Below are positions 22,362 through 33,236 of a stretch of DNA of 64,000 nucleotides, piece by piece (the first letter of the stretch is position 1; each line of letters begins with the position of its first letter). Under the pieces are notes generated by a model. That model did no database searches and had not been told where the DNA came from. It saw only the letters and a program-made list of their open reading frames with translations. The position numbers were made by a program, and so were the translations under genes. The DNA comes from Lycium barbarum (lineage: Eukaryota; Streptophyta; Magnoliopsida; Solanales; Solanaceae): assembly GCF_019175385.1 (NCBI RefSeq), contig NC_083345.1, forward strand, positions 121,585,657 through 121,649,656, read 5' to 3'.

Positions 22362-24577
22362 TTACGTGTATGCTGATTTGCAAGAAATTAATCTCACAGC
22401 GCTTAATATTTTAATATATTGCAAAGTCAAAATGAATGCTTCATATGGTAAATTGCCCTCTATGTATTTACAATATTCATTAAACTTGGTTAATTTGTAA
22501 TTGACCCCTTGCTCATTTTTTGAGAAGTAAAAGAAAAGTTGTAGAGAAATTACCGTTTACAGTTTGAAAAGGTTATAGAATGATCCATGACAAAACCTTT
22601 TCCTTTATAGCTAGAATTTTTTTTTTCATTGAATTGTTTTTGAAGAAATTCCTACCAAACTGGTGCATACAAGTTTGATATGATAACTTAAAAAATAAAG
22701 CAATAACCTACTATTGACGATTAAATTGCATTGATAATATATAAATTATTTACACGATTAATATATATATATATATATATAAACTCTTTTTTCTCCTAAC
22801 AAGGGGTCCAAACTAGTTAGAGCGTACTTTGTCTAATCTATGGGTAGGATGAATTCAAGATTTGAAGTTTTTGAGTTCCTACAACAATCTCAAACTAATA
22901 TTACAATAATATCTAGGTTTACAGTTTATATATTTATATATATTCAGTATATAAGGTTCAAATAGAAATTAATGAGTTCACGTAAATCGGCCCTTATCTA
23001 CATGCAGTCAACTATAGACTGTAGTTCACAAAGTCAAATACCGGACAAATCTGCCTACCAATTTATGATAAGTTCATAGGAAATGCAATAGTTAAATGTT
23101 TGAACTTGGGATCTCCCTATTAATAATTGTTCATGTGTACCTCAATCAATGTCATCATCTCGGGGACAACAAAAGTTAATTCCTTAGCTTATGAAAGAGG
23201 GCAGTGGCAAATATAGACTTGGGCAATTTCATTGTCAATACACTGTAAAGACAGTGATGGATCAAATGTTTGATTGTTGATTTTAGTTAATTTTGTTCAT
23301 CTTTTTTGCTTTCACATGGTCTGCCTGTCCAAAAATTGAAAAGATCTTTTAATACTTTCAAGTCGAAGTTTTGCATTTAGATTGTGAAAGTATGTGGGGT
23401 TTTACTCTTGGATTTTCTGTTACGTCAACAAATAAGACAAATATATAGTGTTAGATTGTTAGGTATAATTGTACAACATAATTTCATGTTCAAGAATTTT
23501 CATCGACTGTCCTTAGTTTAGGTATAATTGTACTACATAGTCACAAGTTCCAGACTTTTCATCATTTTTATGGTTGGTGTTAACTTTAGTCCCAAAAGTT
23601 TTGCAATTATATATCTTTCGTCAACATTCTCCTCCACCTCCTTCTTCTTCATCTTTTTCATATACGATATAAATGTTTAAAGTATGTGGTATAGAAAATC
23701 AAAGACTCATATGTGATTTAGAAAATCAAAAACTGATGTGTGACAACTTAACACGTTTGTCACTCCCAGATTTGCTAACTAAAGCTTAAATAATACAATA
23801 TGAGAGTATAAAATTGAATATATCATAATCAAGATGAGTTTGAGTTTGACTTTGATATTACGTAAAAAAAAAAAAAACTTCACTACTAAAAACTACGGAT
23901 TTTGGACGAAATACAATTGGCACGTTGCTAAGAGAATCGACTATAATTTATTCAATCTTGGGCTTAACTCAATCCCAAAAACTAATTGAAATTGCAATTA
24001 TTATTGTGATGAAATTGAGTTGTGTATGATACCTCAGCTAAAACTAAAATTAACACCTCATTTATCTCCTGTTTAGCTCCCTAAATAATAAAATATAAAA
24101 AGAATCTAAGAAGTTTTGTTTCCCCTAATTGAGACAAATATATATTAGATAGTTGACATTGTGAGAACATATGCTCAAGTTTTCAACTCAAATCAAACAA
24201 TTATGCTCTCTTTTAGTCACCTTTTTTCAAATGATGATGAAAATTTCAAACTTTGATTGTCTTTATTTCCACACCACTAGACCGCTCAAAGACTTCCACT
24301 TGTTTTTTTTAAAAGAAAATAGAATATTTGGACTAATATTCCTTAAATTTTATACTTCATCCCAAAGAGTGATGTGATAATGAGAATGCCGATTAAATAA
24401 TTTAATTTCTATAAAAAATCGAAGAAAGATGATTCTTAAAGTTTTGACATAGAATTCACATTGTTAGAGATAATACAAAAGGTACTTTACGTCACGATTC
24501 TTATAATACAAGATATTTAAATGATTAAACAAATTATAGTCAACTAAACAATTGTTTGACATTTCATATGTAATGTA
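22362..24577. other. Intergenic AT-rich DNA, no gene seen
   Basis: Holds a (TA)n run at about 22759-22780 and a repeated GGTATAATTGTACAACATA-type motif at 23461 and 23521. The few open frames are short and have no recognisable motif. Confidence 0.5.
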
Positions 24578-24859
24578 CTTCCTTCGTCTCAAATTATTTG
24601 TCACTTTTTTATTTCACACGCTCCTTAAGAAATATTAATTAGGAGGGGCATTTAATTAACTTTACCCTTATTATGTCTAAGCTATAATCTCTCTTCATCG
24701 AATTTTTGTTCTATTTATGTGTCATCTCCATTAATAACAAAATTCTACTAAAATTAAAATGAGAAAAAATAATTAATTGTGCCTTGAACTCCTAAAATGA
24801 CAAATAATTTGAGACTACTATTTTTAGTAATCACGATAAATAATTTGAGATAAACGGAG
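24578..24859. mobile_element. Stowaway MITE
   Basis: Starts CTTCCTTCGTCTCAAATTAT and ends ATAATTTGAGATAAACGGAG. The ends are inverted and flanked by TA on both sides (24576-24577, 24860-24861). It is 282 bp and non-coding. Confidence 0.85.
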
Positions 24860-24861
24860 TA

Positions 24862-25115
24862 TAAAATGGAATAGGCCGTAGATTGATTTTGTGATCCACT
24901 ATAACTTTTATTTATTTATTTATTTATTTATTTTTAAGTTTTATGTCATATCTTGTAAGAGTTTTTATTTTTACACCTAACAAATCTGCATAAAACATAA
25001 GAGATTTTTACAAGATCATTTTCTTCTATATAAATTGTAGAGAGTTATGTCGAACCATTTCCTCCAGCAAATGGTGAAATTAACACATAATTCAGATTTA
25101 TGTCAAACCCTATGA
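24862..25115. repeat. (TTTA)n microsatellite and AT-rich spacer
   Basis: TTTATTTATTTATTTATTTA at about 24908-24932, then AT-rich sequence. Confidence 0.7.
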
Positions 25116-25367
25116 TTAGGCTTGAGCAAATGGGTTTTCAGTGGTAGTTGCACTGCCACTCTTTGACGGCACGTAACCACAAAAAAAAGCCATAGTCAAC
25201 CACGTTCTCTCAACTCTCAACAATGCTTCACCAACCCAACCCAAAATATTAATAATAAAATCAAGAACTTCAAAAACTAATAAATAAATCTTGAATATTG
25301 ATCCCATTTTGAATTGTAGAATATCCTTACTCCCTGATTTTAATTCAGTAAGTGTGGAATGAGCCAA
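25116..25367 (-). CDS. Possible small membrane protein, function unknown
   Basis: An 83-aa open frame on the minus strand has a second in-frame Met at residue 21 (MGSIFKIYLLVFEVLDFIIN). A hydrophobic stretch at residues ~24-45 is followed by GEALLRVERTWLTMAFF and a short polar tail ending ENPFAQA. Composition is less biased than most short frames nearby, and the tail ends cleanly at TAA. I do not recognise the family. There is no obvious TATA box or intron evidence. It could be a single-exon small gene, a gene remnant or chance. Confidence 0.3.
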   Translation of the reverse strand: MAHSTLTELKSGSKDILQFKMGSIFKIYLLVFEVLDFIINILGWVGEALLRVERTWLTMAFFCGYVPSKSGSATTTENPFAQA

Positions 25368-25824
25368 GAATTTTAATAAGGAAATTTAATTTTTTAGATT
25401 TGCAATTAAAAAAAATACTCTATTTGTGCATTACGATTTTTTAATGAAAAGGATTCAGTCGAGCTCCTTACATTAGTTATGGTTCTGCCACCAACTCCAA
25501 GTCTCCACTCCACTCTCTAATTGCTTATAATAATGTATGCCGATTGTGATTAGATTACATTTAAATTAAGCAAACATCATTTTAAAATTGATATACGACG
25601 AAATAGCTAATTATGATTCATAGAAACGGCCTTAACTAATTTGGAATTGCAGCATAATTATTCTACTATAAACTGTTATTCGAGTGTGCCACTACTCCAT
25701 TAGTCCATTACATTAAAAAAAAATTACTGTATGAGATTTGCAGTTCGAGGACCAACACATCTAACTTAATCGCGTAAACTTGAATATTGATTCATTGTTT
25801 ATTAAAGATATTGTATAATTGGAA
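25368..25824. other. Intergenic spacer, no feature seen
   Basis: AT-rich sequence without recognisable repeats or exons. Confidence 0.45.
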
Positions 25825-26815
25825 CCCAGTTAAACGTATTCAAGAAGAGGATTGATACATTTTTAACATCTAAACATTTAGACGTGGAAGTGAGGATTGA
25901 TGCACAAGTCGTCCTCAAGAGAGGAAGCTTCAAGTATCTTGGGTCAATAATCCAAGGAAATGGGGAGATTGACGATGATATCACACTTCGTACTGAAGCG
26001 GGTCCTGTATGATAAGAAGGTATCACCAAGACTTAAAGGTAAGTTTTATAGAGTGGTTGTTAGACCGACAATGTTGTATGGGGCAGAGTGTTGGCCAGTA
26101 AAGAACTCACACCTCCACAAGATGAAAGTAGTGATCATGAGGATGCTTAGATGGACATGTGGGTATACTATGAGACAAGATTAGGAATGCTCAAGATGGG
26201 AGTGCCCCCCTGGTGGACAAAATACAGAAAGCGATGTTGGGCGGTTCAGGCATGTGAAGAGGAAAGCACAGATGCCCAGTGAGGAGGTGCAAGAGGTTGA
26301 CAGTGATAGGTCTACATAGAGGTAGAGGTAGACCAAGTAAGTACTGGAGAGAAGTGTTTAGACGAGACATGACACATCTTCAGCTCACTGAGGACATGAG
26401 CCTAGATAGGAGAGCATAGAGGTCGAGGATTAGGGTAGAAGGTTAGGAAGTAGTCGAGCGATTTTCTCCCTTTTCTGGGGGAGAGCTTGGTTCTAGTTTA
26501 GAGCACCTTCTCTACTCCCTCTTCTCCTTACCTATATATTCAATTTATTTGAGTATTGTTGTTTCCTTTACTTTGACTATCTTTACTATTTTGTTGTCAT
26601 TATTTTCCTTTTCTTCGAAAATACATGTTTTGAAAAACGCTCTCCTTGAGTCTAGGGTTTATTGAAAACAACCCTCTACTCTACTATAGTAGGGGTAAGG
26701 TCTAAAGTCTAAATCCCTCTACTCTATTAAGGTAGGGGTAAGGTCTATGTAACACTCCACCCTCTCCAGACCTTATTTGTGGGATCTCACCAGGTATGAT
26801 GTTATTGTTGTTGAG
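25825..26815 (+). mobile_element. RTE-type LINE, broken 3' half
   Basis: Reading across frames gives [56 protein letters not shown] and HLQLTEDMSLDRRA-type wording in the order found in RTE ORF2. Several frameshifts and stops break it. The 3' region contains two copies of a TCTACTCTA..GTAGGGGTAAGGTCTA motif and ends in GTTATTGTTGTTGA. It is a longer fragment than those at 6918 and 27950. Confidence 0.85.
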
Positions 26816-26829
26816 AAGAGTCTTGGGCA

Positions 26830-27265
26830 TCTTGGTCTTTTTGGTGTTTTATCTCAGAATAAGTAATTCCGAGATTGTTATTCCGCATTGAAGGTGGTAT
26901 AAATAGAATACCACATTTGTGGTATAATTTATTCTGAGATTGCTAATCCATGAATTAAAAAGTTCAACCAAATGCGGATAAAGTAATCCTGTGTTTTATT
27001 CTGTTTCTGTTGGGATTTGAATCTGAGACCCGTGGTTCGCAACTCACTAGGTGATTTCTTCAAATTTGTTCAAGTCTGATTTTGAACCTTATGGTTCTCA
27101 TCCCATGAGGTCCTTGTACTGGTAGGAGATAGCAAGTACAATGTAAAATTAATTGAGGTGTGCGCAAACTTACACGGACACAATAATTCTCAATAAAACA
27201 AAAAATTCTGAAATTATTATTCCTTATTCCATGAATCAAACGACTCATTGAACTATATTAATTAA
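26830..27265. mobile_element. MITE with an embedded decayed SINE
   Basis: Outer parts (TTATCTCAGAATAAGTAATT, GTGGTATAAATAGAATACCA, ATTATTCCTTATTCCATGAA) are of a Solanaceae MITE type with imperfect inversion. Between ~27000 and 27200 lies GTTGGGATTTGAATCTGAGA, GGTTCTCATCCCATGAGG and AATTGAGGTGTGCGCAAAC, pieces of the SolS-like SINE in rearranged order. Confidence 0.45.
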
Positions 27266-27949
27266 GAAAACATTGTTCCAACTTCCATCCAAAAATTCAA
27301 ACCCTCTTCCTTAATGCTATGCTCCGTATATATTTCAACTACTTCAGTATGCTAATATTAGTAGGAGCCATATTTACCTACTCAAATTCTCAACTGCTAG
27401 TTTTCTTAACTATGTCCTGCATTTAATAGGCTAAACTAACTCCTCATTGCCTCAATCATTCATATCAAAAGATTATAAGCCTTTTATGATTAAATTCAAA
27501 TAGTCTTTTTACTTTCTTTTGATTAATTAATCATAGATTTCAAACCCCAAATTTAATGGAGTTCCATATATATAGATGTCAGTTCTCATACAATATGCTT
27601 CACCGTTTAGCCAATTCCTTCCTTACACGGTATATCCCACTTTGTATACAATTTGTAAAAAAAATAGATTGTCTTTATGTCACTTTTTTGAGTTCATATC
27701 TTTGAAATTGAATATGAAAATCGTAAGTCAATTTAATTTCTCGCTGACAAACTCGATTTGTTGTTGTGCTTAAGTCGAGGTTACAGTACTAAGTTCGTAC
27801 AATTTGAGTAGTGACAATTAAATTAGAAAGGTAACCTATTATTGTCGAATAAACTTTAAAAACTGTTGGTTATGCGGGTGTTAATTGAAAAATGTGATTA
27901 CATGAGTGTAAAGTGTCGTTTTTGCTGCAATTTTTAAAATTCTCCATGA
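27266..27949. other. Intergenic spacer, no feature seen
   Basis: AT-rich sequence. Short open frames lack any recognisable motif. Confidence 0.45.
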
Positions 27950-28690
27950 GAAAATAGTGAGGATGAGGTTATTGCAATGGATGTGTGGGCATACTAGAAA
28001 AGATAGGATTAGAAATGATGATATCCGGGACAAAGTGGGAGAGGCCTCAGTGGAGGATAAGATGCAGGAAACGAGGCTGAGATGGTTCTAACATGTGTAG
28101 AGGAGATGAATGGATGCCCCAGTGCGGAGGTGTGAGATGTTGCTATGGACGGTTTGATGAGAGGTAGAGGTATTCCGAAGAAGTATTGGGGAGAGGTGAT
28201 TAGATTGGACATGACGAAGGTACAGCTTACCGAGTACATGACCTTAGATAAGAGACTATGGAGGACACATATTAGGGTAGAAAGGCAATAGGCAGTCGTG
28301 CGTTGCCTTACTTAGTAGGTTCATAGTAGTAATCGTAGTATTACTCGTATAGTTTCTTGTCCTTCGATTTTTGTTATTTCTTGTACGTCGATTAATGTAT
28401 TCATTTGTATATCGATTGTAGTTACTGCCTTTTTCATAATGCCATATCATGTTTTTTATCGTATTTATATGTGGTAGCTACTACCTTTTTTTCCATAATG
28501 CTTTATCATGGCTTTTTCACTCTCGTTATTTTCATTTTTGTACTGCTTTGATTTGTTTGTCCTTATCTAAACTTTTTGTCAAGCTTTCTCTTAAGCTGAG
28601 GGTAAGGTAGAGGTAAGGTCTGCGTACACTTTACCTCTTTCAAACCCCATATTGTGAGATTTTACTAGTTATGTTGTTATTGTTAATAGA
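27950..28690 (+). mobile_element. RTE-type LINE 3' fragment (third copy)
   Basis: ATGAGGTTATTGCAATGGAT is followed by wording equivalent to [32 protein letters not shown] and [14 protein letters not shown], with stops. The non-coding 3' part GGTCTGCGTACACTTTACCT ends in GTTATGTTGTTATTGTT. Confidence 0.85.
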
Positions 28691-30397
28691 AATTATTTAT
28701 ATTTTTCTGCTCGTACGAGCTTGTTCACATTACTGGTCCCGGACTCGGATAGAGGAGGAGAAATGCAGTAATTTCGACAATCAACATAAAATTAGTCACT
28801 TTTATAATAATAAATCTAAATCTTCGCAATATTTCAAAAGGGAATCAATTGAACAAACAATTATACTGTGCAATAAAATAATGATAAATCAACATGGACC
28901 CCACACTATTAGACTATTTCATCAGTTCGTTGACCAACTGATACACTAATGGACACAATATTCCAACCAGCCGAAATATTATCCTTTTTTTTTTTTCAAA
29001 CTTTGTCGGCTTTCACTATCAAAGATTATATAAAATATTATTTGTCTCAAAAAGGATTACGAGGTTTTTATTTTGCTTTTTAATTAAAAGAAATAAATAC
29101 CCTTTAAATTAGACCTTTGGCTTTTCTCTTTCACTAAAATAATACTAATATTCATCTCTTGCAATGAATAAAGGACCTTAATTAAATAACAATATAGATC
29201 TTTAATGTGCCACTACATATTTTGGGTGTTTATACTCAGGATCAAACACTTAAAAATTATAATCAAATTAGCTAATCTAAAGTATTTATCACATGATATA
29301 AACTAATTAGTTGGATGATAGCTAATTAGTTAATTTAATTGGGATAATTTAAATGGAGCGACACGAGCAGTTAGATTTATATAACTGATCTTTTCTTGCT
29401 TTTACTTGCTTGGCATTGTGTATATTGTGAATCTCAAGACAAAAAATAAATACTTTGATGAACACTTACCATATACTTTGAAATTATATTCAAGTATGTT
29501 GAAATTTAAGAAGTTCTCTATTTTTTTTCTTTGCCCGTGACCAAATTTGTCCATATCCAAATTGGTACAAGTTTTCTTACTGCATGCTTTGGACTAAAAT
29601 TTCATGCACCATAAAAAACAGTACATAAAGTTGACTTCTAAATACAGTAATTTTCTTAGATTTGTCAAAAGAAAAATCTAGGGTATTGCCAAATGATTAA
29701 GGATACATATCTTATGTAGCATTCATAGGTTTGCTAATTTTCCCTTGATAGTCAACACACTCGAAAAAAGAAAAAGAGAGAGAGGAGAGACACTACCGGT
29801 GTTTTTGGGAGGCAGGAAAATGACTTTCTCTATGAAAGTAAAAAAAACAAGCTTGATTTATAATTGTCTCGTCCCAAACCCCAACATCCACTCCTTGCCT
29901 TCTGACCCCGCCCAACCACACATCTTAGCCTCCAACAATCAACCCCATCAAACTTATTAACATTGCGTAATTAGAGTACAATCGGTGCGGACTAACATAT
30001 CAACTTCTAAGAGTTCCGCGACATCATGTGGATTCGCAGAGCAACTCCTAAGAGTTGCATTATCCTAGTGCGATCAGAGCTCGATCACACGACTTGAATC
30101 CGAATCCTATTATTATTATTATTATTATTTGAAAAAAAAACATTGGGGGTAAAAGGGTCATAAGAGAGTGTGGAAAGAGTCCAAATCCTAGTGGTGATAA
30201 TTTGAACTTAGGCTTGACCTTTTGGTAGGTGTAAAAAACAAAAATAAATAGTCAGACGCAGTAACCCAAAAACAATGATAAAGACAAAAGCAACCCATAA
30301 AGACAAAATATGCCCTCGATTCCCACCACGTTGACCCTACTCCTCCTACTCCTTTCTCTCTTTAAAAAACTAAGAAACACTCTACTATATCTTTAGA
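28691..30397. repeat. Intergenic DNA with a MITE fragment (29790-29955)
   Basis: GGAGGCAGGAAAATGACTTT, TCTATGAAAGTA and CTTAGCCTCCAACA match the core of the elements at 42752-43320 and (inverted) 14190-14570, without termini. An (ATT)n run is at about 30108-30129. No gene is recognised. Confidence 0.45.
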
Positions 30398-30644
30398 GCC
30401 TCTTTGGATGGGCTTAAAAAAAATAGCTTATAAGCTATTTAAAAAAAAATAGGATAGTCTAATTTATTTTTTTGGTTTATAATCTGTTTTCAGCTTATAA
30501 GCTGTTTTAGATAAGCTAAGCCAAACGAGTCCAATTAATTTTTTAGGCTTATTTTAAGTATAAAATGACTTTAAGCTGATCAGCCAAATATTCAAAAAAG
30601 CTGAAAACAGCCTATAGACAACTTATAAGCCAATCCAAACACGC
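30398..30644. mobile_element. hAT-type MITE
   Basis: Terminal inverted repeats GCCTCTTTGGATGGGCTTA and TAAGCCAATCCAAACACGC. It is flanked by the 8-bp duplication TCTTTAGA (30390-30397 and 30645-30652), diagnostic of hAT. It is 247 bp and non-coding. Confidence 0.9.
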
Positions 30645-31576
30645 TCTTTAGACCCAAAATTGTCCATTAAAATAAAACGTTTTTTTGAGTCTTTCACCTT
30701 GAAGAATTGAGTTCAAATTACATCAATAGCGTCGCATTTTCTTTTCTTCCCCAACGCAATTAGGGCAAATGTTGAGCATTACTTACGGACAATAACGAAA
30801 TAAAAATATAAGAAGACAAGAAAATTCAACATCTATTAGATATGCATAAAAAAATATTTTTCTTGTATATACATGAAATATATCGAAAAAGGGATGAACC
30901 CTCTTGCGGTACCCTAGCTCCGACCATGCTTATAGGTGTAGATGAACTCACAAAATTCAAATTATGGCAATAACAAAAGCTATTATTGAGATATGATCGG
31001 ATGCTTAATATTATTTTTACCCTTAACTAAACATCTCGAGTTCATGCTCTTTTGATAAAGATCATTTTACTTTGTAATACGTGTATCCAATGAGACTTCA
31101 AATTAACCGAGCCAGCAAATTTTAGATGCCGAAGAATTAAAGTGGAAAAAATCCATCAATATTCTTCCCCCTCCCCTCAAACACAACTATTTATTTTCAA
31201 GCTAGTTTAGTTCAAGTATATGAATTTTGTGTAGTTTTTTTGTTCCTTTCGAACTTAACATTTAAACAATTATCACCATTTAGTTATTTTAACCATAGAT
31301 TATGATAATCCTTTTCTGTTAATAATATTTGAGATCAATTGTGACTCTTATGATGTTCATTGTATATGACTTAGACTCAATCTCACGAAGAACCAAGATT
31401 GTTCTCAGATAAGTATATTAGAAAACATTCATATTATATGAATACAAATAACTTCGTACTGACCCAAATATTAATTGTTTTGACAAATTGAATTAATCAA
31501 AATATTTTACTAATTCCTTTTTTCAAATTTACCCATACTTCTCAATTAGTGGAGTTTATGTAATGCAATATTAAAG
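30645..31576. other. Intergenic spacer, no feature seen
   Basis: AT-rich sequence with no coding or repeat family recognised. Confidence 0.45.
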
Positions 31577-31756
31577 GGGAGTCTTGACGTAACTGGTAAA
31601 GTTATTGCCATATGGGAGGTCACGAGTTCGAGTAGTGAAAACAGCCTCTTGCAGAAATGCAGGGTAAAACAATATAGTAATCCGGCCTTCTCCAGACCCC
31701 ACGGACCCAACGCATAGCGGGAGATTAGTGCATCGAGCTACCATTTTTTATTTAAC
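31577..31756 (+). mobile_element. Au-like SINE, full length
   Basis: Contains GTCACGAGTTCGAG (box B), ACAGCCTCTTGCAGAAATGC and CATAGCGGGAGATTAGTGCA. It is flanked by the 12-bp duplication GCAATATTAAAG (31565-31576 and 31757-31768). The motifs are those of the Au SINE family known from many angiosperms. Confidence 0.88.
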
Positions 31757-31959
31757 GCAATATTAAAGAAATAAATAATATTTTAAACAAACACTTTTAT
31801 GATCTTCTAAATACTTCTGGTAAGAGATAGGTAAAAGTTTTAAAAGAATATGAACCCAAATAGTAGTACTATAAACTCATTTAGATGAAAGTTCAATGTT
31901 ATTACATCTCTCTTCATCCTTAATTAGAGGTTTCAAGTTTAAATTTTGAGATATAATTT

Positions 31960-32425
31960 TTTTTTTTTTGCAGGTAGCGCTTCTTCTTTTATAGGCCTTA
32001 CAATACGTAAATTCAAATTAGTAGGGGACCCAATACCAGTACCAAAAGCCAATAGAAAAGCGGCGCCAATTCAAGTTAATCAAGACCTAAACATGAATAT
32101 CAACTATCGGGTGAGAAACAAAAAAAAAAAATAAAAAAAAATGAAAGTTCAGGGATATAGTACATTTTCATTTCTCAATATCAATATCACTTACAGCGTT
32201 AATTCAAATTAGTCGGATCTTAATAAGGTACTATCCAACATCCGGTGAGAAAAAAAAAAGTTAGAGTTGGTTGTCGCATGAGATTTACCTAGTGCGGTTT
32301 ACATCTCCTGTGTCGTTTACGAGCAATTGCACAGGGACGGGTTTACTCAGTGCTCACTACAGAGTGCTCACCCGAAGGACAGAGGCTGTGATAGAGGCTG
32401 CGGTTTCCCCTGGGTTCCAAAAAAT
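31960..32425 (+). mobile_element. Cluster of SINE fragments
   Basis: About 31990-32060 and 32175-32262 resemble the 3' half of the 15801-15972 family (AAATTCAAATTAGTAGGGGA; AATTCAAATTAGTCGGATCT). About 32270-32425 (ACCTAGTGCGGTTTACATCT, GAGCAATTGCACAGGGACGG) resembles the SINE at 52447-52663. The cluster lies directly upstream of the PLL1 promoter. Confidence 0.6.
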
Positions 32426-32689
32426 AAAATAAAATTAGAGTAATATATACTACTAGGTCATTTTTGTTTATATTTATATCAGCATCACTTTCTCTCTCTA
32501 CAAAAATCAAGAAATTTACAGTAGTCTTCTTTCTTTATTCTTTACTGTTTCATTCTTCTTCATTTGCTTTTCCTTTTCTTTTCATTCTTTTTTTTTTTTT
32601 TTTTGAAAAACTTCTTCAGCCCGCAAAAACATTACAAAAAACTACTCCATTTTCTCTCCCTCTCTCTCTCTCTCCATCTACATACATAT

Positions 32690-33185
32690 ATGTATATGTA
32701 TAGTTGTTTCTCTCTCTATATATCTCCACTTTCTCTCACAACAACAAAACAAAAAAAAAAACCAAGAAACTCAAACATTTAAGTACCCTTTCAATTCATT
32801 AAGCAAACCCAGTTTCCCCTTTTCATTGTTATAGAGATAGATAGATAGATATATCTCTATATATGTATAGTTGTTTCTCTCTCTATAATATTATCATTTT
32901 CTCTCACAACAAAAAACCCAAGAAACTCAAACAACTAGACACCCTTTCACTTCATTAAACAAACCCAGTTTCCCTTTTTCACACAACTATAGAGATATAA
33001 TTGTATATCTCTATAATAAATATAGTTGTTTTTGTTTCTCTCTCTATAATTTATCACAAGAAAAAAAAAAAAAAAACCAAGAAACTCACACAATTAGACA
33101 CCCTTTACCCTCCTCAAGCAAACCCACTGTTTTTTTTTTTTGCTTTCTATATATAGAGATAGAATTGTGTATCTATATATAGTAA
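32690..33185 (+). repeat. Three tandem ~160-bp repeats in the PLL1 promoter/leader
   Basis: The unit TATAGTTGTTTCTCTCTCTA ... CCAAGAAACTCA ... CAAACCCAGTTTCCC ... TAGAGATAGA occurs at about 32698, 32864 and 33022. The copies are CT-rich then A-rich and diverge by small indels. Each begins with a TATA-like and CT-repeat module, so they may supply alternative starts or a repetitive 5' leader. The last ends about 50 bp before the PLL1 ATG. Confidence 0.75.
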
Positions 33186-33216
33186 GGGTAGTGTTAGTGG
33201 GGTGGGTGGGTAGTTT

Positions 33217-33236
33217 ATGAAATGAACTAAATGTAA
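33217..33236 (+). promoter_or_regulatory. Three minimal uORFs directly before the PLL1 start
   Basis: ATGAAATGA (33217-33225), ATGAACTAA (33222-33230) and ATGTAA (33231-33236) all lie within 20 bases of the PLL1 ATG. The last stop codon's final A is the first base of that ATG. An AUG-UAA start-stop can stall ribosomes (known for Arabidopsis NIP5;1). Whether the mature mRNA includes all three depends on the transcription start, but any leader of 20 nt or more would. Confidence 0.7.
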